NCBI RefSeq assembly: GCF_018882415.1
Contig: NZ_JACVOL010000001.1
Span: 1,651,531-1,715,530, forward strand
Source of the DNA: Polynucleobacter sp. 86C-FISCH
Lineage (GTDB): Bacteria > Pseudomonadota > Gammaproteobacteria > Burkholderiales > Burkholderiaceae
DNA length: 64,000 nt
Reading direction: 5' to 3'
Shown here: one piece after another, positions 30,201-39,934 of the stretch
Position numbering within the stretch: position 1 is the stretch's first letter
Layout: every line of letters begins with the position of its first letter
The notes under the pieces: model-generated
Told to the model about the DNA's origin: nothing
Database searches by the model: none
What the model saw: the letters and a program-made list of their open reading frames with translations, nothing else
Translations under genes and position numbers: made by a program

Positions 30201-30998
30201 ATGTCAAAAATTACAGCGCTCTTTAAGGAGCTAAAAGCAACAGGTAAAAAAGGATTAATTCCTTTCATTACTGCCGGCGATCCAGATCCAAAACAAACTG
30301 TTGAACTCATGCATGCATTGGTACGCGGTGGTTCAAGCGTGATCGAATTAGGTGTGCCATTTTCAGATCCAATGGCAGATGGTCCAGTGATTCAAAGATC
30401 ATCAGAGCGCGCATTAACGCATGGCGTCACTTTGCATAGCTGCTTAGAGATGGTGAAAGAGTTTCGCAAGAAGGACGCCAACACTCCAGTGGTGTTGATG
30501 GGCTATGCAAATCCAGTTGAGCAAATGGGAGCAGAGCGTTTTGCAACTGAAGCAAAAGCTGCCGGTGTTGACGGTGTTCTAGTGGTTGATTACCCTCCAG
30601 AGGAGTGTGTTGATTTCGCAGCTCGTATGCGCGTTGCAGGTATTGATCCGATCTTCTTATTGGCACCGACTTCATCCCATGAACGTATAAAAGAAGCTGC
30701 CAAAATAGCTTCTGGTTATATCTATTACGTTTCTATGCGGGGCGTTACAGGTGCATCTCACCTCAATACCCAGGACGTAGCCAGCATCATCCCGAAAATC
30801 CGTGAAGAAACCGATATTCCAATCGCCGTAGGCTTCGGAATTAGCGATGCCGCTAGCGCCAAGGCTGTGTCGGCCAGCGCTGATGCTGTGGTGATTGGTA
30901 GCCGAATTATTCGCCTTTTAGAGGATGCGCCCCCTGGCCAGGCGGTACAATCACTGGAAACCTTCATTCGTGAGATTCGCGACGCATTGGATAGTTAA
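30201..30998 (+). CDS. trpA: Tryptophan synthase alpha chain
   Basis: A 265-residue TIM-barrel lyase releasing indole from indole-3-glycerol phosphate. Catalytic Glu lies in [19 protein letters not shown] near residue 49 and catalytic Asp in the [10 protein letters not shown] strand near 61-133. Phosphate loops are SMRGVTGA and VGFGIS. Length is normal. It has no clear ribosome-binding site in its A-rich leader. accD begins six bases after its stop. Confidence 0.97.
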   Translation: MSKITALFKELKATGKKGLIPFITAGDPDPKQTVELMHALVRGGSSVIELGVPFSDPMADGPVIQRSSERALTHGVTLHSCLEMVKEFRKKDANTPVVLMGYANPVEQMGAERFATEAKAAGVDGVLVVDYPPEECVDFAARMRVAGIDPIFLLAPTSSHERIKEAAKIASGYIYYVSMRGVTGASHLNTQDVASIIPKIREETDIPIAVGFGISDAASAKAVSASADAVVIGSRIIRLLEDAPPGQAVQSLETFIREIRDALDS

Positions 30999-31004
30999 AA
31001 ACTA

Positions 31005-31892
31005 ATGAGCTGGATAGATAAATTACTCCCACCCCAAATTCAACACACTGATCCTGCGAATCGCAAATCAGTTCCTGAAGGATTGTGGGTTAAGTGCCCC
31101 GGTTGCGAAACTGTTCTCTACAGCACTGACATCGAAGCGAATTTATCAGTCTGCCCAAAATGCAGTCACCACATGCGCATCGGTGCACGTCTACGCTTAG
31201 ACAGTCTGTTAGATGAAAAAGGTCGCTATGAAATCGGTGCAGATATTTATCCAACCGATCCACTGAAGTTCAAAGATTCCAAAAAATACCCAGACCGCAT
31301 TAAAGAAGCAAACGATGCTTCTGGTGAATCTGAAGCTCTGATTGTGATGGGCGGCAAGATTGAAACGATTCCTGTAGTTGCTGCATGTTTTGAATTCCAA
31401 TACATGGGTGGCTCGATGGGTTCTGTAGTGGGTGAGCGTTTTGCCCGCGGTGTCCAAGAGGCAATTGATAAGAAGTGTGCATTCATTTGTGTCACTGCTA
31501 CTGGCGGTGCACGTATGCAAGAGAGTTTGTTATCTCTGTTCCAGATGGCTAAGACCAATTCGATGTTGACCTTATTAGCCAAAAAAGGTTTGCCCTACAT
31601 CAGCGTTCTTACAGACCCAACGATGGGTGGTATCTCCGCGAGCTTTGCCTTCATGGGTGACGTTGTAATGGCGGAGCCTAAAGCTTTGATTGGTTTTGCT
31701 GGTCCTCGCGTGATTGAACAAACTGTGCGTGAGAAATTACCAGAGGGATTCCAGCGTTCAGAATTCTTGATGCAAAAGGGCGGCATTGACATGATTGTTG
31801 ATCGTCGTCAGATGCGTGGTGAAATTGCCCGTTTGCTGGCTTTGCTGCAAAAGCTTCCTGAGCCTGCGATAGCGGGTAGCGCAGCCGTTTAA
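31005..31892 (+). CDS. accD: Acetyl-CoA carboxylase carboxyltransferase subunit beta
   Basis: A 295-residue subunit that, with AccA, transfers carboxyl from biotin to acetyl-CoA. The four-cysteine zinc finger is at about residues 29-51 (CPGC, then CPKC). The enoyl-CoA-like fold follows with [18 protein letters not shown] and [16 protein letters not shown]. It is joined to folC by a four-base gap. Confidence 0.97.
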   Translation: MSWIDKLLPPQIQHTDPANRKSVPEGLWVKCPGCETVLYSTDIEANLSVCPKCSHHMRIGARLRLDSLLDEKGRYEIGADIYPTDPLKFKDSKKYPDRIKEANDASGESEALIVMGGKIETIPVVAACFEFQYMGGSMGSVVGERFARGVQEAIDKKCAFICVTATGGARMQESLLSLFQMAKTNSMLTLLAKKGLPYISVLTDPTMGGISASFAFMGDVVMAEPKALIGFAGPRVIEQTVREKLPEGFQRSEFLMQKGGIDMIVDRRQMRGEIARLLALLQKLPEPAIAGSAAV

Positions 31893-31896
31893 GCGC

Positions 31897-33222
31897 TTGA
31901 GCTCCGCACACCAAGCCCCCATTTTATTTTCTAGCCTACAGGCTTGGCTTAGCCACCTCGAAACTGCTCACCCTGTCGGTATCGATATGGGGCTTGAGCG
32001 TATTAATCGTGTGAAGGCAGCATTAGATTTGCATTTCGATTGTCCAGTGATTACGGTTGCTGGCACCAATGGCAAAGGATCCACTTGCGCCTTCTTGGAA
32101 AGCATTCTTCTCGCATCCGGTTACCGTGTTGGTTGCCACACTTCACCACATCTTCTGCAATTTAATGAGCGCGCTCGTATCAATGGCGAGGATGTTAAAG
32201 ACAATATCTTGCTTGAGCATTTCGCTGCTGTAGAAAATGCGCGCGTTAGTTTGGTTGACGCGCCAACGTTGACTTATTTTGAATTCACCACCTTAGCCAT
32301 CATGCATCTATTTTCTAAATCGAATCTAGATGCCGTTGTATTAGAAGTGGGTATGGGCGGTCGTTTAGATGCTGTCAATATTGTTGACGCTGATTGCGCG
32401 ATCGTGACCAGTATCGATATTGATCATGCGGATTTCTTAGGTGGGACACGCGAAGCGATTGGTTTGGAGAAGGCTGGCATATTCCGCCCGGGACATATTG
32501 CGGTGTGTGGTGACCCTGTGCCACCACAAACACTCATCGACCATGCCGAAAAGCTGGGTTGTGATCTTTGGTTGCAGGGACGTGATTACAACTTCCAAGG
32601 TGATAAACAGCAGTGGGGTTGGGCAGGGCGTAAAAAGCGCTTTAGTGGTCTTGGTTATCCAGCACTGCGTGGCGCCAATCAGATTCTTAATGCATCCGCT
32701 GTTATTGCCGCCTTAATGGCGCTGCATCAGCGCTTGCCTGTAAGTGCTCAGGACATACGTAATGGCTTTGCTCTAGTGGAGCTGCCTGGTCGCTTTCAGG
32801 TTCTTCCTGGACAGCCTACGGTCGTTTTGGACGTGGCTCACAATCCCCATGCCGCAGCTACCTTGGCTCAAGGTCTGGATAAGATGGGCTATCACCCCTA
32901 TACCTATGCCATTTTTGGGGCAATGGCCGACAAAGATATCGAAGGCGTCATTAAGCCCCTTTTGAATATCGTGGATTTCTGGTTTTGCACGGATTTACCG
33001 ACAGCTAGGGCGGCTTCAGGGCAGTTCCTAGCCCAGAAGCTTGAAAGCATGGGTGTAAAGCCTAAAAATGGGTCAGATGGTGGCATCGAAATCTTTGAAA
33101 ATCCCGCTTTAGCGTATCAAAAAGCGCTATCTCAGGCTGGTGAGGGTGATAGAATTGTCACCTTCGGATCCTTCTATACCGTTGCAGGCGTAATGACTTA
33201 CCGAAACAACCAGGCCCACTGA
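31897..33222 (+). CDS. folC: Bifunctional folylpolyglutamate synthase / dihydrofolate synthase
   Basis: A 441-residue Mur-ligase-type ATPase that adds glutamate to dihydropteroate and to folates. The P-loop is VAGTNGKGSTCAF near residues 53-65. The conserved ligase segments YFEFTTLAIMHLF, VLEVGMGGRLDAVN and the C-terminal VVLDVAHNPHAA follow. It opens with TTG at 31897, four bases after accD; no in-frame ATG lies before the P-loop region that would keep the first helix. The start codon is therefore inferred. Confidence 0.95.
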   Translation: MSSAHQAPILFSSLQAWLSHLETAHPVGIDMGLERINRVKAALDLHFDCPVITVAGTNGKGSTCAFLESILLASGYRVGCHTSPHLLQFNERARINGEDVKDNILLEHFAAVENARVSLVDAPTLTYFEFTTLAIMHLFSKSNLDAVVLEVGMGGRLDAVNIVDADCAIVTSIDIDHADFLGGTREAIGLEKAGIFRPGHIAVCGDPVPPQTLIDHAEKLGCDLWLQGRDYNFQGDKQQWGWAGRKKRFSGLGYPALRGANQILNASAVIAALMALHQRLPVSAQDIRNGFALVELPGRFQVLPGQPTVVLDVAHNPHAAATLAQGLDKMGYHPYTYAIFGAMADKDIEGVIKPLLNIVDFWFCTDLPTARAASGQFLAQKLESMGVKPKNGSDGGIEIFENPALAYQKALSQAGEGDRIVTFGSFYTVAGVMTYRNNQAH

Positions 33223-33225
33223 TCC

Positions 33226-34041
33226 ATGATTCGTTTACCAAGCTTTTTTAAGCGAAAAACCCAGTCTGATGACCTTGAATTTGATTCAAGGGGTGGTCGC
33301 ACCGCCAAAAGAGCGGCACCACGTAGTTTTCAGCGTGCAGCAGAAGCTGAAGAGTTAGCCCTAACCGAAGATCCAGAACAACAAAGAGCGCGTCATCGTC
33401 TGATAGGCGCAGCTGTATTGGTCTTAATTGCAGTAGTTGGCCTACCTCGTATTTTGGATAGCAAGCCCAAGTTAGCTCCAAACGATATCGCCGTAAATAT
33501 CGTGACCAGCTTGCCAATCCCCGGCACTGAATCTAAGCCTGAAGAAAAACCAAAAGCAGAAGCCCCTGTTGAGAGTGCTAAAGAAGCACCCAAAGTTGCA
33601 GCAGCACCCGTACCTGCGCCTGAAGTAAAGCCGGAAACAAAACCGGATGCCAAGACCGAAGTTAAGCCAGCGCCGCCCGCAGCAAATAAATCTGGCGCAT
33701 TAGGTTTGGCGGCCGGTGAAGAAGTAGTTGCTGCCAGTGCTGCCAAAGCAGACAAGCCAAAAACAGATGACGCAACCAAACCTACCACTACAAACGGTTC
33801 AGGTAAGTACGTTATTCAGATTGGTGCTTTTGCATCGGAAGAGCGTGCTAAAGGTTGGATTGCAAAACTCAAAGATCAAAAGATTCCAAACTATGTCTTA
33901 AATAAGACTGGTACTGATGGTGCTAAGTTGTATGTACTGCGAGCAGGCCCATACACCGATAAAGAGTCCGCCGAAGCAGCGGAGAAGAAAATTAAGGCGA
34001 TGGGTCTGTCACCAAGACTCGTCGAATCCGGTAAGCAGTAA
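33226..34041 (+). CDS. SPOR-domain cell-division protein (DedD-like)
   Basis: A 271-residue single-pass inner-membrane protein. A cytoplasmic part (1-61) precedes one transmembrane helix near 64-82. A long low-complexity periplasmic linker follows, rich in Pro, Ala, Lys and Glu (about 100-185). A C-terminal SPOR domain (about 195-268, GKYVIQIGAFASEERAKGWI) binds denuded glycan strands at the septum. It lies between folC and cvpA as dedD does in E. coli. The stop overlaps the cvpA ATG by one base. Confidence 0.9.
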   Translation: MIRLPSFFKRKTQSDDLEFDSRGGRTAKRAAPRSFQRAAEAEELALTEDPEQQRARHRLIGAAVLVLIAVVGLPRILDSKPKLAPNDIAVNIVTSLPIPGTESKPEEKPKAEAPVESAKEAPKVAAAPVPAPEVKPETKPDAKTEVKPAPPAANKSGALGLAAGEEVVAASAAKADKPKTDDATKPTTTNGSGKYVIQIGAFASEERAKGWIAKLKDQKIPNYVLNKTGTDGAKLYVLRAGPYTDKESAEAAEKKIKAMGLSPRLVESGKQ

Positions 34042-34607
34042 TGGAATACTTATCCACCCTCAAGCTAACATCGGTGGATTACTTCACCCTAGTTGTGCTC
34101 TTGATCTCCGCTTTGGTTGGTATCTCACGCGGCCTGTTTAAAGAGGTGCTTGCTTTAGCATCTTGGTTTGCTGCAGCTTGGGTTGCCTATCACTACAGCA
34201 ATTATCTTTCTACAGAATGGCTGTCTACATTTCACCTGGATGAGTTGCTTAGTTTGGGTGTAAGTTTCATCATTCTGTTTATATTGACACTCATCATTTG
34301 TGGCTTGTTTGGTGGGGTAGTGCAAAAAATTATCTTGTCAGTAGGTCTGAGCTTGACTGACCGTTTTTTGGGTTTGATTTTCGGTGTGATTCGTGGTGGC
34401 TTGATCGTTGTAGTGCTTGCTACCTTGGCTGCACTCACTCCCATTCCGCAAAGTATGGCCTGGAAAAATGCCATTACCAGACCAGCAATTGATATGGCAA
34501 CCGGTTTAATTAAAGGTTGGCTTCCTGCCGACTGGGCAAAGCAAATGGGTGATGCAATGCCTAAAGTTACCCCTACCATTACTCCTAAATTAACAATAGG
34601 AATCTAG
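34041..34607 (+). CDS. cvpA: CvpA family membrane protein
   Basis: A 188-residue protein with four transmembrane segments (about residues 12-30, 34-50, 72-92, 108-130). It has the family motif GLFKEVLALASWFAAAWVAY and the RFLGLIFGVIRGGLIV stretch. CvpA is linked to colicin V export and envelope or bile-stress tolerance in other bacteria. It directly precedes purF with a four-base gap, as in E. coli. Confidence 0.93.
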   Translation: MEYLSTLKLTSVDYFTLVVLLISALVGISRGLFKEVLALASWFAAAWVAYHYSNYLSTEWLSTFHLDELLSLGVSFIILFILTLIICGLFGGVVQKIILSVGLSLTDRFLGLIFGVIRGGLIVVVLATLAALTPIPQSMAWKNAITRPAIDMATGLIKGWLPADWAKQMGDAMPKVTPTITPKLTIGI

Positions 34608-34611
34608 AGAT

Positions 34612-36150
34612 ATGTGCGGCGTCGTCGGAACTGTTTCCCACTCACCAGTAAATCAACTTCTCTATGATGCCTTGTTGCTTTTGCAACATCGCGGTCAAGA
34701 TGCCGCAGGTATTGCGACGATGAACGGTAATTCGTTCACGATGCATAAAGCCAACGGCTTAGTACGAGATGTTTTCAGAACACGCAATATGCGCAGCCTA
34801 GTAGGTAATGCGGGTATTGGTCAGGTGCGTTACCCAACCGCTGGTTCAGCAAGCAGCGAAGAAGAGGCGCAACCCTTTTATGTCAGCGCACCATACGGCA
34901 TCATCTTGGCGCACAACGGCAATCTAACCAATGCGCCAAGTCTGCGTGTTGAGATGGCGTATCGTGATCGTCGTCACATCAATACGAGTTCCGATACTGA
35001 GGTATTGCTGAACGTATTGGCTGACGAACTACAAAAAGAAACCAATAGCGCAGCTCTTGATGAGAGCGCAATGTTTAATGCCGTTACTGGAGTCACCAGT
35101 CGCGTTAAAGGTTCTTATGCGGTTGTGTCATTAATTGCCGGCTATGGTTTGTTGGCTTTCCGCGATCAGTACGGCATTCGTCCTCTTTGTATTGGAAGAA
35201 TTGATACGCCGCAAGGCCCTGAGTGGATGATTGCATCTGAGTCTGTTGCTCTCGAAGGCTTGGGCTTCACATTTGTACGTGACGTCAATCCTGGCGAAGC
35301 AATCTATATTGATTTGGATGGCAATTTCTATTCACGTCAGTGTGTACCTAATGCAGTGCTTACTCCTTGCATCTTTGAGTATGTTTACATGGCTCGCCCA
35401 GACTCCACCATTGATGGCGTCACTGTCTATAACGTGCGTATGCGCATGGGTGATTACTTGGCTGAGAAGATTCGCAAAGAGACCAATGTCGACGAGATCG
35501 ATGTGGTGATGCCGATTCCGGACTCAAGCCGTCCAGCAGCAATGCAGGTAGCCAAGAATTTAGGTGTGGATTACCGCGAAGGCTTCTTTAAAAACCGTTA
35601 CATCGGTCGTACCTTCATCATGCCGGGGCAGGCTGTTCGTAAGAAGTCAGTTCGTCAAAAACTCAATGCGATGCGTATCGAGTTTAAAGATAAGACTGTG
35701 CTGATCGTGGATGACTCTATCGTGCGCGGAACTACCTCCTTCGAGATCGTACAAATGGCTCGCGAATCTGGTGCCAAGAAAGTGATCTTTGCCTCTGCTG
35801 CGCCTCCAGTGCGTTTCCCGAACGTCTATGGCATTGATATGCCTACACGTAGTGAATTGGTTGCTTATGGCCGCACTGATGAAGAAATCAACAAGATGAT
35901 TGGTGCGGATCAACTTATCTATCAAAGTATTGAAGACATGAAGCAGGCAGTAAGGGATGTTAATCCGGATATTCAGAACTTTGAGGCTTCTTGCTTCGAT
36001 GGCTTCTATGTCACGGGCGATATTACCGAATCCTATTTGGATGCTTTGGAAGCTGCCAGAAATACTTCAGCTGCTAAGGCCGACCGTCAAAAGGATTCGA
36101 GTGACTTCGCTCGCTCCCAGCTTCACCTGCATTTAGCTACCGAAGACTAA
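34612..36150 (+). CDS. purF: Amidophosphoribosyltransferase
   Basis: A 512-residue enzyme for the first committed step of purine synthesis. The N-terminal nucleophile cysteine follows the initiator methionine (MCGVVGT), so maturation needs only methionine removal. The glutaminase domain covers about residues 2-235. The PRTase domain has the loop VLIVDDSIVRGTTSFEIV near 364-381. Length and motifs match E. coli PurF. Confidence 0.97.
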   Translation: MCGVVGTVSHSPVNQLLYDALLLLQHRGQDAAGIATMNGNSFTMHKANGLVRDVFRTRNMRSLVGNAGIGQVRYPTAGSASSEEEAQPFYVSAPYGIILAHNGNLTNAPSLRVEMAYRDRRHINTSSDTEVLLNVLADELQKETNSAALDESAMFNAVTGVTSRVKGSYAVVSLIAGYGLLAFRDQYGIRPLCIGRIDTPQGPEWMIASESVALEGLGFTFVRDVNPGEAIYIDLDGNFYSRQCVPNAVLTPCIFEYVYMARPDSTIDGVTVYNVRMRMGDYLAEKIRKETNVDEIDVVMPIPDSSRPAAMQVAKNLGVDYREGFFKNRYIGRTFIMPGQAVRKKSVRQKLNAMRIEFKDKTVLIVDDSIVRGTTSFEIVQMARESGAKKVIFASAAPPVRFPNVYGIDMPTRSELVAYGRTDEEINKMIGADQLIYQSIEDMKQAVRDVNPDIQNFEASCFDGFYVTGDITESYLDALEAARNTSAAKADRQKDSSDFARSQLHLHLATED

Positions 36151-36163
36151 AAAGCGACAGGAT

Positions 36164-36183
36164 ATTGCCTCACACGAGGCAAT
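36164..36183 (+). other. Hairpin between purF and metZ
   Basis: A perfect eight-base-pair stem (ATTGCCTC / GAGGCAAT) with the loop ACAC lies 13 bases after the purF stop. No T-run follows, so it is not a standard intrinsic terminator. It could protect the upstream transcript or act as a weak terminator before metZ. Confidence 0.5.
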
Positions 36184-36210
36184 TCCTCAATTCGGTGTCA
36201 AAATAGCATC

Positions 36211-37419
36211 ATGAAGAGCAAAACCACACGCAAAAAACCTGATTTTTCTAAGCTGGCCCTAGAGACCCTAGCGGTTCGCGCTGGCACACGTCGTACTGCT
36301 GAGTATCAAGAACACTCCGAGGCGATGTTCCTCACTTCAAGCTTTTGCTTTGATAGCGCTGAATTAGCAGCAGATGGATTTGCTCACGCTGATCAAGGTT
36401 TTATTTATTCCCGCTTTACCAATCCAACAGTCAGCATGTTCCAAGATCGTTTGGCTGCTCTAGAGGGTGGCGAGGCTTGTATTGCAACTGCTTCTGGAAT
36501 GGCTGCCATCATGACATTGGCGATGGCGCATCTGCAGGCAGGTGACCACGTTGTTTGCTCTCGCTCCGTATTTGGTGCAACAATTCAGTTGTTCACCAAT
36601 ATCTTGGGTCGCTTTGGCATTACTACGACTTATGTTGATTTGGCTGATACCAAGTCATGGCAAGCTGCTGTCCAACCAAATACCAAACTCTTTTATCTAG
36701 AGACACCTTCCAATCCATTGACTGAGATTGCGGACATCAAAGCAATTTCAAAGATCGCCAAAAAAGCAAAAGCATTATTTGCTGTAGACAACTGCTTCTG
36801 TACGCCCGCCTTGCAAAAACCATTGGCACTTGGTGCGGATGTCGTTATTCATTCAGCCACTAAGTACTTGGACGGTCAAGGCAGAGTGGTTGGTGGTGCG
36901 ATCGTGGGTAGCAAAGACTTCATCATGGGTAAAGTATTCCCATATGTGCGTACCGCAGGACCAACACTGTCTGCATTTAATGCTTGGGTATTCCTAAAGG
37001 GCCTCGAGACTTTAGAGCTTCGTATGAAGCAACAAAGCCAGAATGCGCTTGCCTTAGCTCAATGGCTAGAGAAGCAGCCTGGTGTCGAGCGTGTATACCA
37101 TCCAGGCTTGAAGTCGCATCCTCAACATGCATTGGCTAAGCGCCAGCAAAAAGAGGGCGGGGCGATTCTGTCTTTCACGCTGAAGGGCGGCAAGAAAGCT
37201 GCGTTCAAGCTCATTAACCAAACCAAGCTTTGCTCGATTACAGCAAACCTAGGTGACACACGTACAACTATCACCAATCCAGCAACAACAACGCATTGCC
37301 GCGTGCCGCCTGAAGCCAGAAAAGCTGCTGGCATTACGGATGGCTTAGTGCGTATTGCAGTTGGTCTAGAAAACATCAACGATTTAAAGAATGACCTCGT
37401 TGGTGGACTCAAAAAATAA
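36211..37419 (+). CDS. metZ: O-succinylhomoserine sulfhydrylase
   Basis: A 402-residue PLP enzyme that makes homocysteine directly from O-succinylhomoserine and sulfide. The PLP lysine is in HSATKYLDGQGRVVGG near residue 216. The N-terminal SRFTNPTVSMFQDRLAALEGGEA and the C-terminal SITANLGDTRTTITNPATTTH segments are typical of the Cys/Met metabolism family. MetZ rather than MetB is favoured by the GQGRVVGG loop and by gene order after purF, which is common in Pseudomonas and Burkholderiales. Confidence 0.92.
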   Translation: MKSKTTRKKPDFSKLALETLAVRAGTRRTAEYQEHSEAMFLTSSFCFDSAELAADGFAHADQGFIYSRFTNPTVSMFQDRLAALEGGEACIATASGMAAIMTLAMAHLQAGDHVVCSRSVFGATIQLFTNILGRFGITTTYVDLADTKSWQAAVQPNTKLFYLETPSNPLTEIADIKAISKIAKKAKALFAVDNCFCTPALQKPLALGADVVIHSATKYLDGQGRVVGGAIVGSKDFIMGKVFPYVRTAGPTLSAFNAWVFLKGLETLELRMKQQSQNALALAQWLEKQPGVERVYHPGLKSHPQHALAKRQQKEGGAILSFTLKGGKKAAFKLINQTKLCSITANLGDTRTTITNPATTTHCRVPPEARKAAGITDGLVRIAVGLENINDLKNDLVGGLKK

Positions 37420-37441
37420 TCAGATCCATCAAGATAAGCCC

Positions 37442-38059
37442 ATGGGTTTCTCTGACGCTACCCAGTTCTGGAATGAACGCTTTGATAAAGAAGAATTCAT
37501 CTTTGGCAAAGAGCCCAACGAATATCTTGTTGAAAAGGCAAATCAGTATCTGAAGTCAAAAGACAAAGTCCTTTGCATCGCTGATGGCGAGGGGCGTAAT
37601 GGTGTCTGGCTTGCTAAACAAGGAATGCAGGTAGTTGGTTTTGATGCTTCTGATATTGCGCTAGCTAAAGCAAAGCAGTTTGCCAAAGACAATCAAGTTG
37701 AGGTTGAGTATTCATTCTCAGATACGGATAGTTTTGCATGGCAAGCCAATACTTATGATGCAGTGGTTGGCATCTTTATTCAGTTTGCTGATCCAGTAAT
37801 GCGTGAGCGCATCTTTAAGCAAACTTATGAGGCCCTCAAGCCTGGCGGTATCTTTATTCTGCAGGGCTACACTCCAAAGCAGTTGGAATATAAAACTGGT
37901 GGACCAAGCTTAATAGAACACCTCTACACTGAAGAATTAATTAGAAGCCTTGCTAAAGACTTTCAGATACTTGAACTAATGAGTTATGAGAAAGAGCTCT
38001 CAGAGGGGCCAAGGCATACCGGCATGTCTGCAATCTTGGGCTTAGTTGCTAAAAAGTAA
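37442..38059 (+). CDS. Class I SAM-dependent methyltransferase
   Basis: A 205-residue Rossmann methyltransferase. The SAM-binding motif I is VLCIADGEGRNGVWLA near residues 41-56, followed by VVGFDASDIALAKA. The N-terminal FWNERFDKEEFIFGKEPNEYL pattern is shared with TehB-like and thiopurine-type methyltransferases that act on tellurite, selenium or thiol compounds. The substrate is unknown. ATG 37442 was preferred to 37391, which overlaps metZ by 29 bases. Its end is eight bases from convergent modC with no terminator between them. Confidence 0.82.
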   Translation: MGFSDATQFWNERFDKEEFIFGKEPNEYLVEKANQYLKSKDKVLCIADGEGRNGVWLAKQGMQVVGFDASDIALAKAKQFAKDNQVEVEYSFSDTDSFAWQANTYDAVVGIFIQFADPVMRERIFKQTYEALKPGGIFILQGYTPKQLEYKTGGPSLIEHLYTEELIRSLAKDFQILELMSYEKELSEGPRHTGMSAILGLVAKK

Positions 38060-38067
38060 TTGGTTGC

Positions 38068-39174
38068 TTAATTCGTAAAGCGGCGTGGATCATTGATGGG
38101 GCGAAGTGGCATGATATGAATCTTGTTGCCATCGATTTGCACGTAACTATTTTTTCCAACCTCTAGCGCTAAACGTTTTACTTCAGCAGCTGATGCTTCC
38201 CAGAGTACTGAGTGGGAGCCTTCTAGCGTTCGAAGTTGAATAACTGCTACCTGACCTAGAGTGCTGATTTGCTCTACAGTTGCTTCAATCCTCTCAGGGC
38301 TAGATGTGGCATGAAGGCTTAATCCTCCAGCAGGAATAACCCACGCAACAGCTGTATTGGGAGGAATCTTTCCTTTGTCAGCCACTTCAAATACTCGCTG
38401 ACTTCCATTCCAAGCCAACACCCCAGCATTAAACACACCTTCAAACATGTTGCTGATACCTACTAGTTCAGCAACACGAGAGTTTCTGGGCTTCTCAAAC
38501 AATACTTGAGGTGGCGCTGTTTGCAAGCCTACCCCTTGGTCAATGACGGTGATGCGATCCGCTAACAAATCTGCTTCGCGGAGATCATGGGTAACCAAGA
38601 GGATCGGAATATTTAAATCTTTGCGTAGTTCAGCTAATGTTTTGTAGAGACCTTGACGCGTTGGCGCATCTACTGCGGAGAACGGTTCATCTAGTAATAA
38701 AATTTTGGGTGAGCGCGCTAAAGCTCTAGCAAGTGCAACCCGTTGTTGCTGACCACCAGACAGTTGGTTTGGCATGCGCTCTGCGAGCTCGCCAATGCCC
38801 ATGCGTTCAAGCCATTGCTGGGCTTTTACTTTACGTTCGGCAAGATTTGCAACCGAGTTGTAGAGCGGAATACACACATTCTCTAGCGCAGTGAGATGCG
38901 GGAAGAGGGCATATTGCTGAAATAAGAACCCGCATGATCGCTCGGCTGGACTCAAGGAGGTGGTGATGCCGCTGACATCATTAGCTTCAAACCATAACTG
39001 CCCATCGCATTCAATTTTTCCGCTCTCAGCGTGATTTAATCCAGCGATTGTTCGCAAGGCAGTCGTTTTGCCACTGCCTGAAGGGCCAACCAAGGCGTGT
39101 AATTCACCCGGCATACATTCAATGTTGAGTTGCAAGGGGTTGGGAATGTTTTGGGAGAGCTTAATTTTCAGCAT
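38068..39174 (-). CDS. modC: Molybdate ABC transporter ATP-binding protein
   Basis: A 368-residue ATPase. The Walker A motif is GPSGSGKTTALR, the signature is LSGGQQQRVALARALA, and Walker B is ILLLDEPFSAVD. A C-terminal extension of about 130 residues (from residue 235) looks like the regulatory TOBE/Mop region of ModC. The start at 39174 overlaps the modB stop by one base (TAATG). SoxC, encoded just beyond, is a molybdoenzyme, so molybdate uptake beside it makes sense. No modA is present, so the substrate-binding partner must be elsewhere. Confidence 0.9.
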   Translation of the reverse strand: MLKIKLSQNIPNPLQLNIECMPGELHALVGPSGSGKTTALRTIAGLNHAESGKIECDGQLWFEANDVSGITTSLSPAERSCGFLFQQYALFPHLTALENVCIPLYNSVANLAERKVKAQQWLERMGIGELAERMPNQLSGGQQQRVALARALARSPKILLLDEPFSAVDAPTRQGLYKTLAELRKDLNIPILLVTHDLREADLLADRITVIDQGVGLQTAPPQVLFEKPRNSRVAELVGISNMFEGVFNAGVLAWNGSQRVFEVADKGKIPPNTAVAWVIPAGGLSLHATSSPERIEATVEQISTLGQVAVIQLRTLEGSHSVLWEASAAEVKRLALEVGKNSYVQIDGNKIHIMPLRPINDPRRFTN

Positions 39175-39827
39175 TAGCCTCTCCACTTTTTAGAAGTCGC
39201 GGGCTTGCGACTAAATACACCATATGAAAGGGCAATGGCGATCAAAGATGTACCCAAAAGAATGAGCGATAGAGCACCTGCGCCAGAGGTGTCAAAACTT
39301 TGCACTTTGTCGTATATGGCGATAGAGACTGTCTTGGTTTCACCAGGAATTGCGCCGCCCACCATGAGAATGACTCCAAACTCGCCCAAGGTATGCGCAA
39401 ACGTCAGTACAGCAGCGCTAGTGATGCCGCGCCAAGCAAGCGGTAATTCAATGAGGCGAAAGATTTGCCATTTAGATAGACCGCTGACTTGGGCTGCCTC
39501 ACGGATTTCAGGATTAATGGCTTCAAAGGCGCGTTGTATTGGCTGAATGGCGAACGGTAAATTGACAATCAGGGAGGCAATCAGGATGCCCGTAAAGGAA
39601 AAGACCAAAGGAATGCCGAAAACGCTCTTCCCACCCAATCCGACCAAGAGGTAATAGCCCAGAACGGTGGGCGGCAGAACCAGCGGTAGAGCTAAGGCTG
39701 CCTCTACCCAAGACCTGCTCTTGCCCATGCTTTGGAGTGAGTGAGCTACCCAAACTCCAAATGGCAAGATTAGGACCAGGGTCCATATAGCCAGCTTTAG
39801 CGAGAGAAGAAGGGCTTCGATATCCAC
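39174..39827 (-). CDS. modB: Molybdate ABC transporter permease
   Basis: A 217-residue inner-membrane permease with five to six helices. The EAA-like loop is PEIREAAQVSGLSKWQIFRLIELPLAW, and FAHTLGEFGVILMVGGAIPGETKTVSIAIYD is the ModB signature region. The GTG at 39827 (FVDIEALLLSLK) aligns best with known ModB starts. The longer reading from GTG 39866 adds 13 residues of doubtful value, and neither has a strong ribosome-binding site. It is divergent from the sox regulator gene. Confidence 0.85.
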   Translation of the reverse strand: MDIEALLLSLKLAIWTLVLILPFGVWVAHSLQSMGKSRSWVEAALALPLVLPPTVLGYYLLVGLGGKSVFGIPLVFSFTGILIASLIVNLPFAIQPIQRAFEAINPEIREAAQVSGLSKWQIFRLIELPLAWRGITSAAVLTFAHTLGEFGVILMVGGAIPGETKTVSIAIYDKVQSFDTSGAGALSLILLGTSLIAIALSYGVFSRKPATSKKWRG

Positions 39828-39895
39828 AAATTGATTGTATCTGTAGATCCCGTAAGGGTATCTCACTATATAAAGCGGCCACCCTTGAGAGTTAA

Positions 39896-39923
39896 ATATG
39901 TCTTTATACGCATATATTCATAT
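39896..39923. promoter_or_regulatory. Candidate ArsR/SoxR-type operator between modB and the sox regulator
   Basis: An AT-rich run holds ATATG and CATAT as an inverted pair separated by ten bases, then a second CATAT three bases later. ArsR-family repressors bind AT-rich imperfect palindromes next to their own gene. It lies in the 107-base divergent region, so it could control both the sox genes and modBC. This is inference from position and symmetry. Confidence 0.4.
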
Positions 39924-39934
39924 AGATAGGCCGC

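Noticed and set aside
33393..33788. 131-residue minus-strand frame rich in Ala, Ser and Gly
   Set aside because: It is the antisense of the low-complexity Pro/Ala/Lys linker of the SPOR-domain gene, which has a clear transmembrane helix and SPOR domain.
36164..36183. Intrinsic terminator after purF
   Set aside because: The stem is perfect, but no T-run follows, so it is listed as a hairpin only.
37391..37442. Longer start for the methyltransferase
   Set aside because: The earlier ATG overlaps metZ by 29 bases and adds residues without similarity to the methyltransferase fold.
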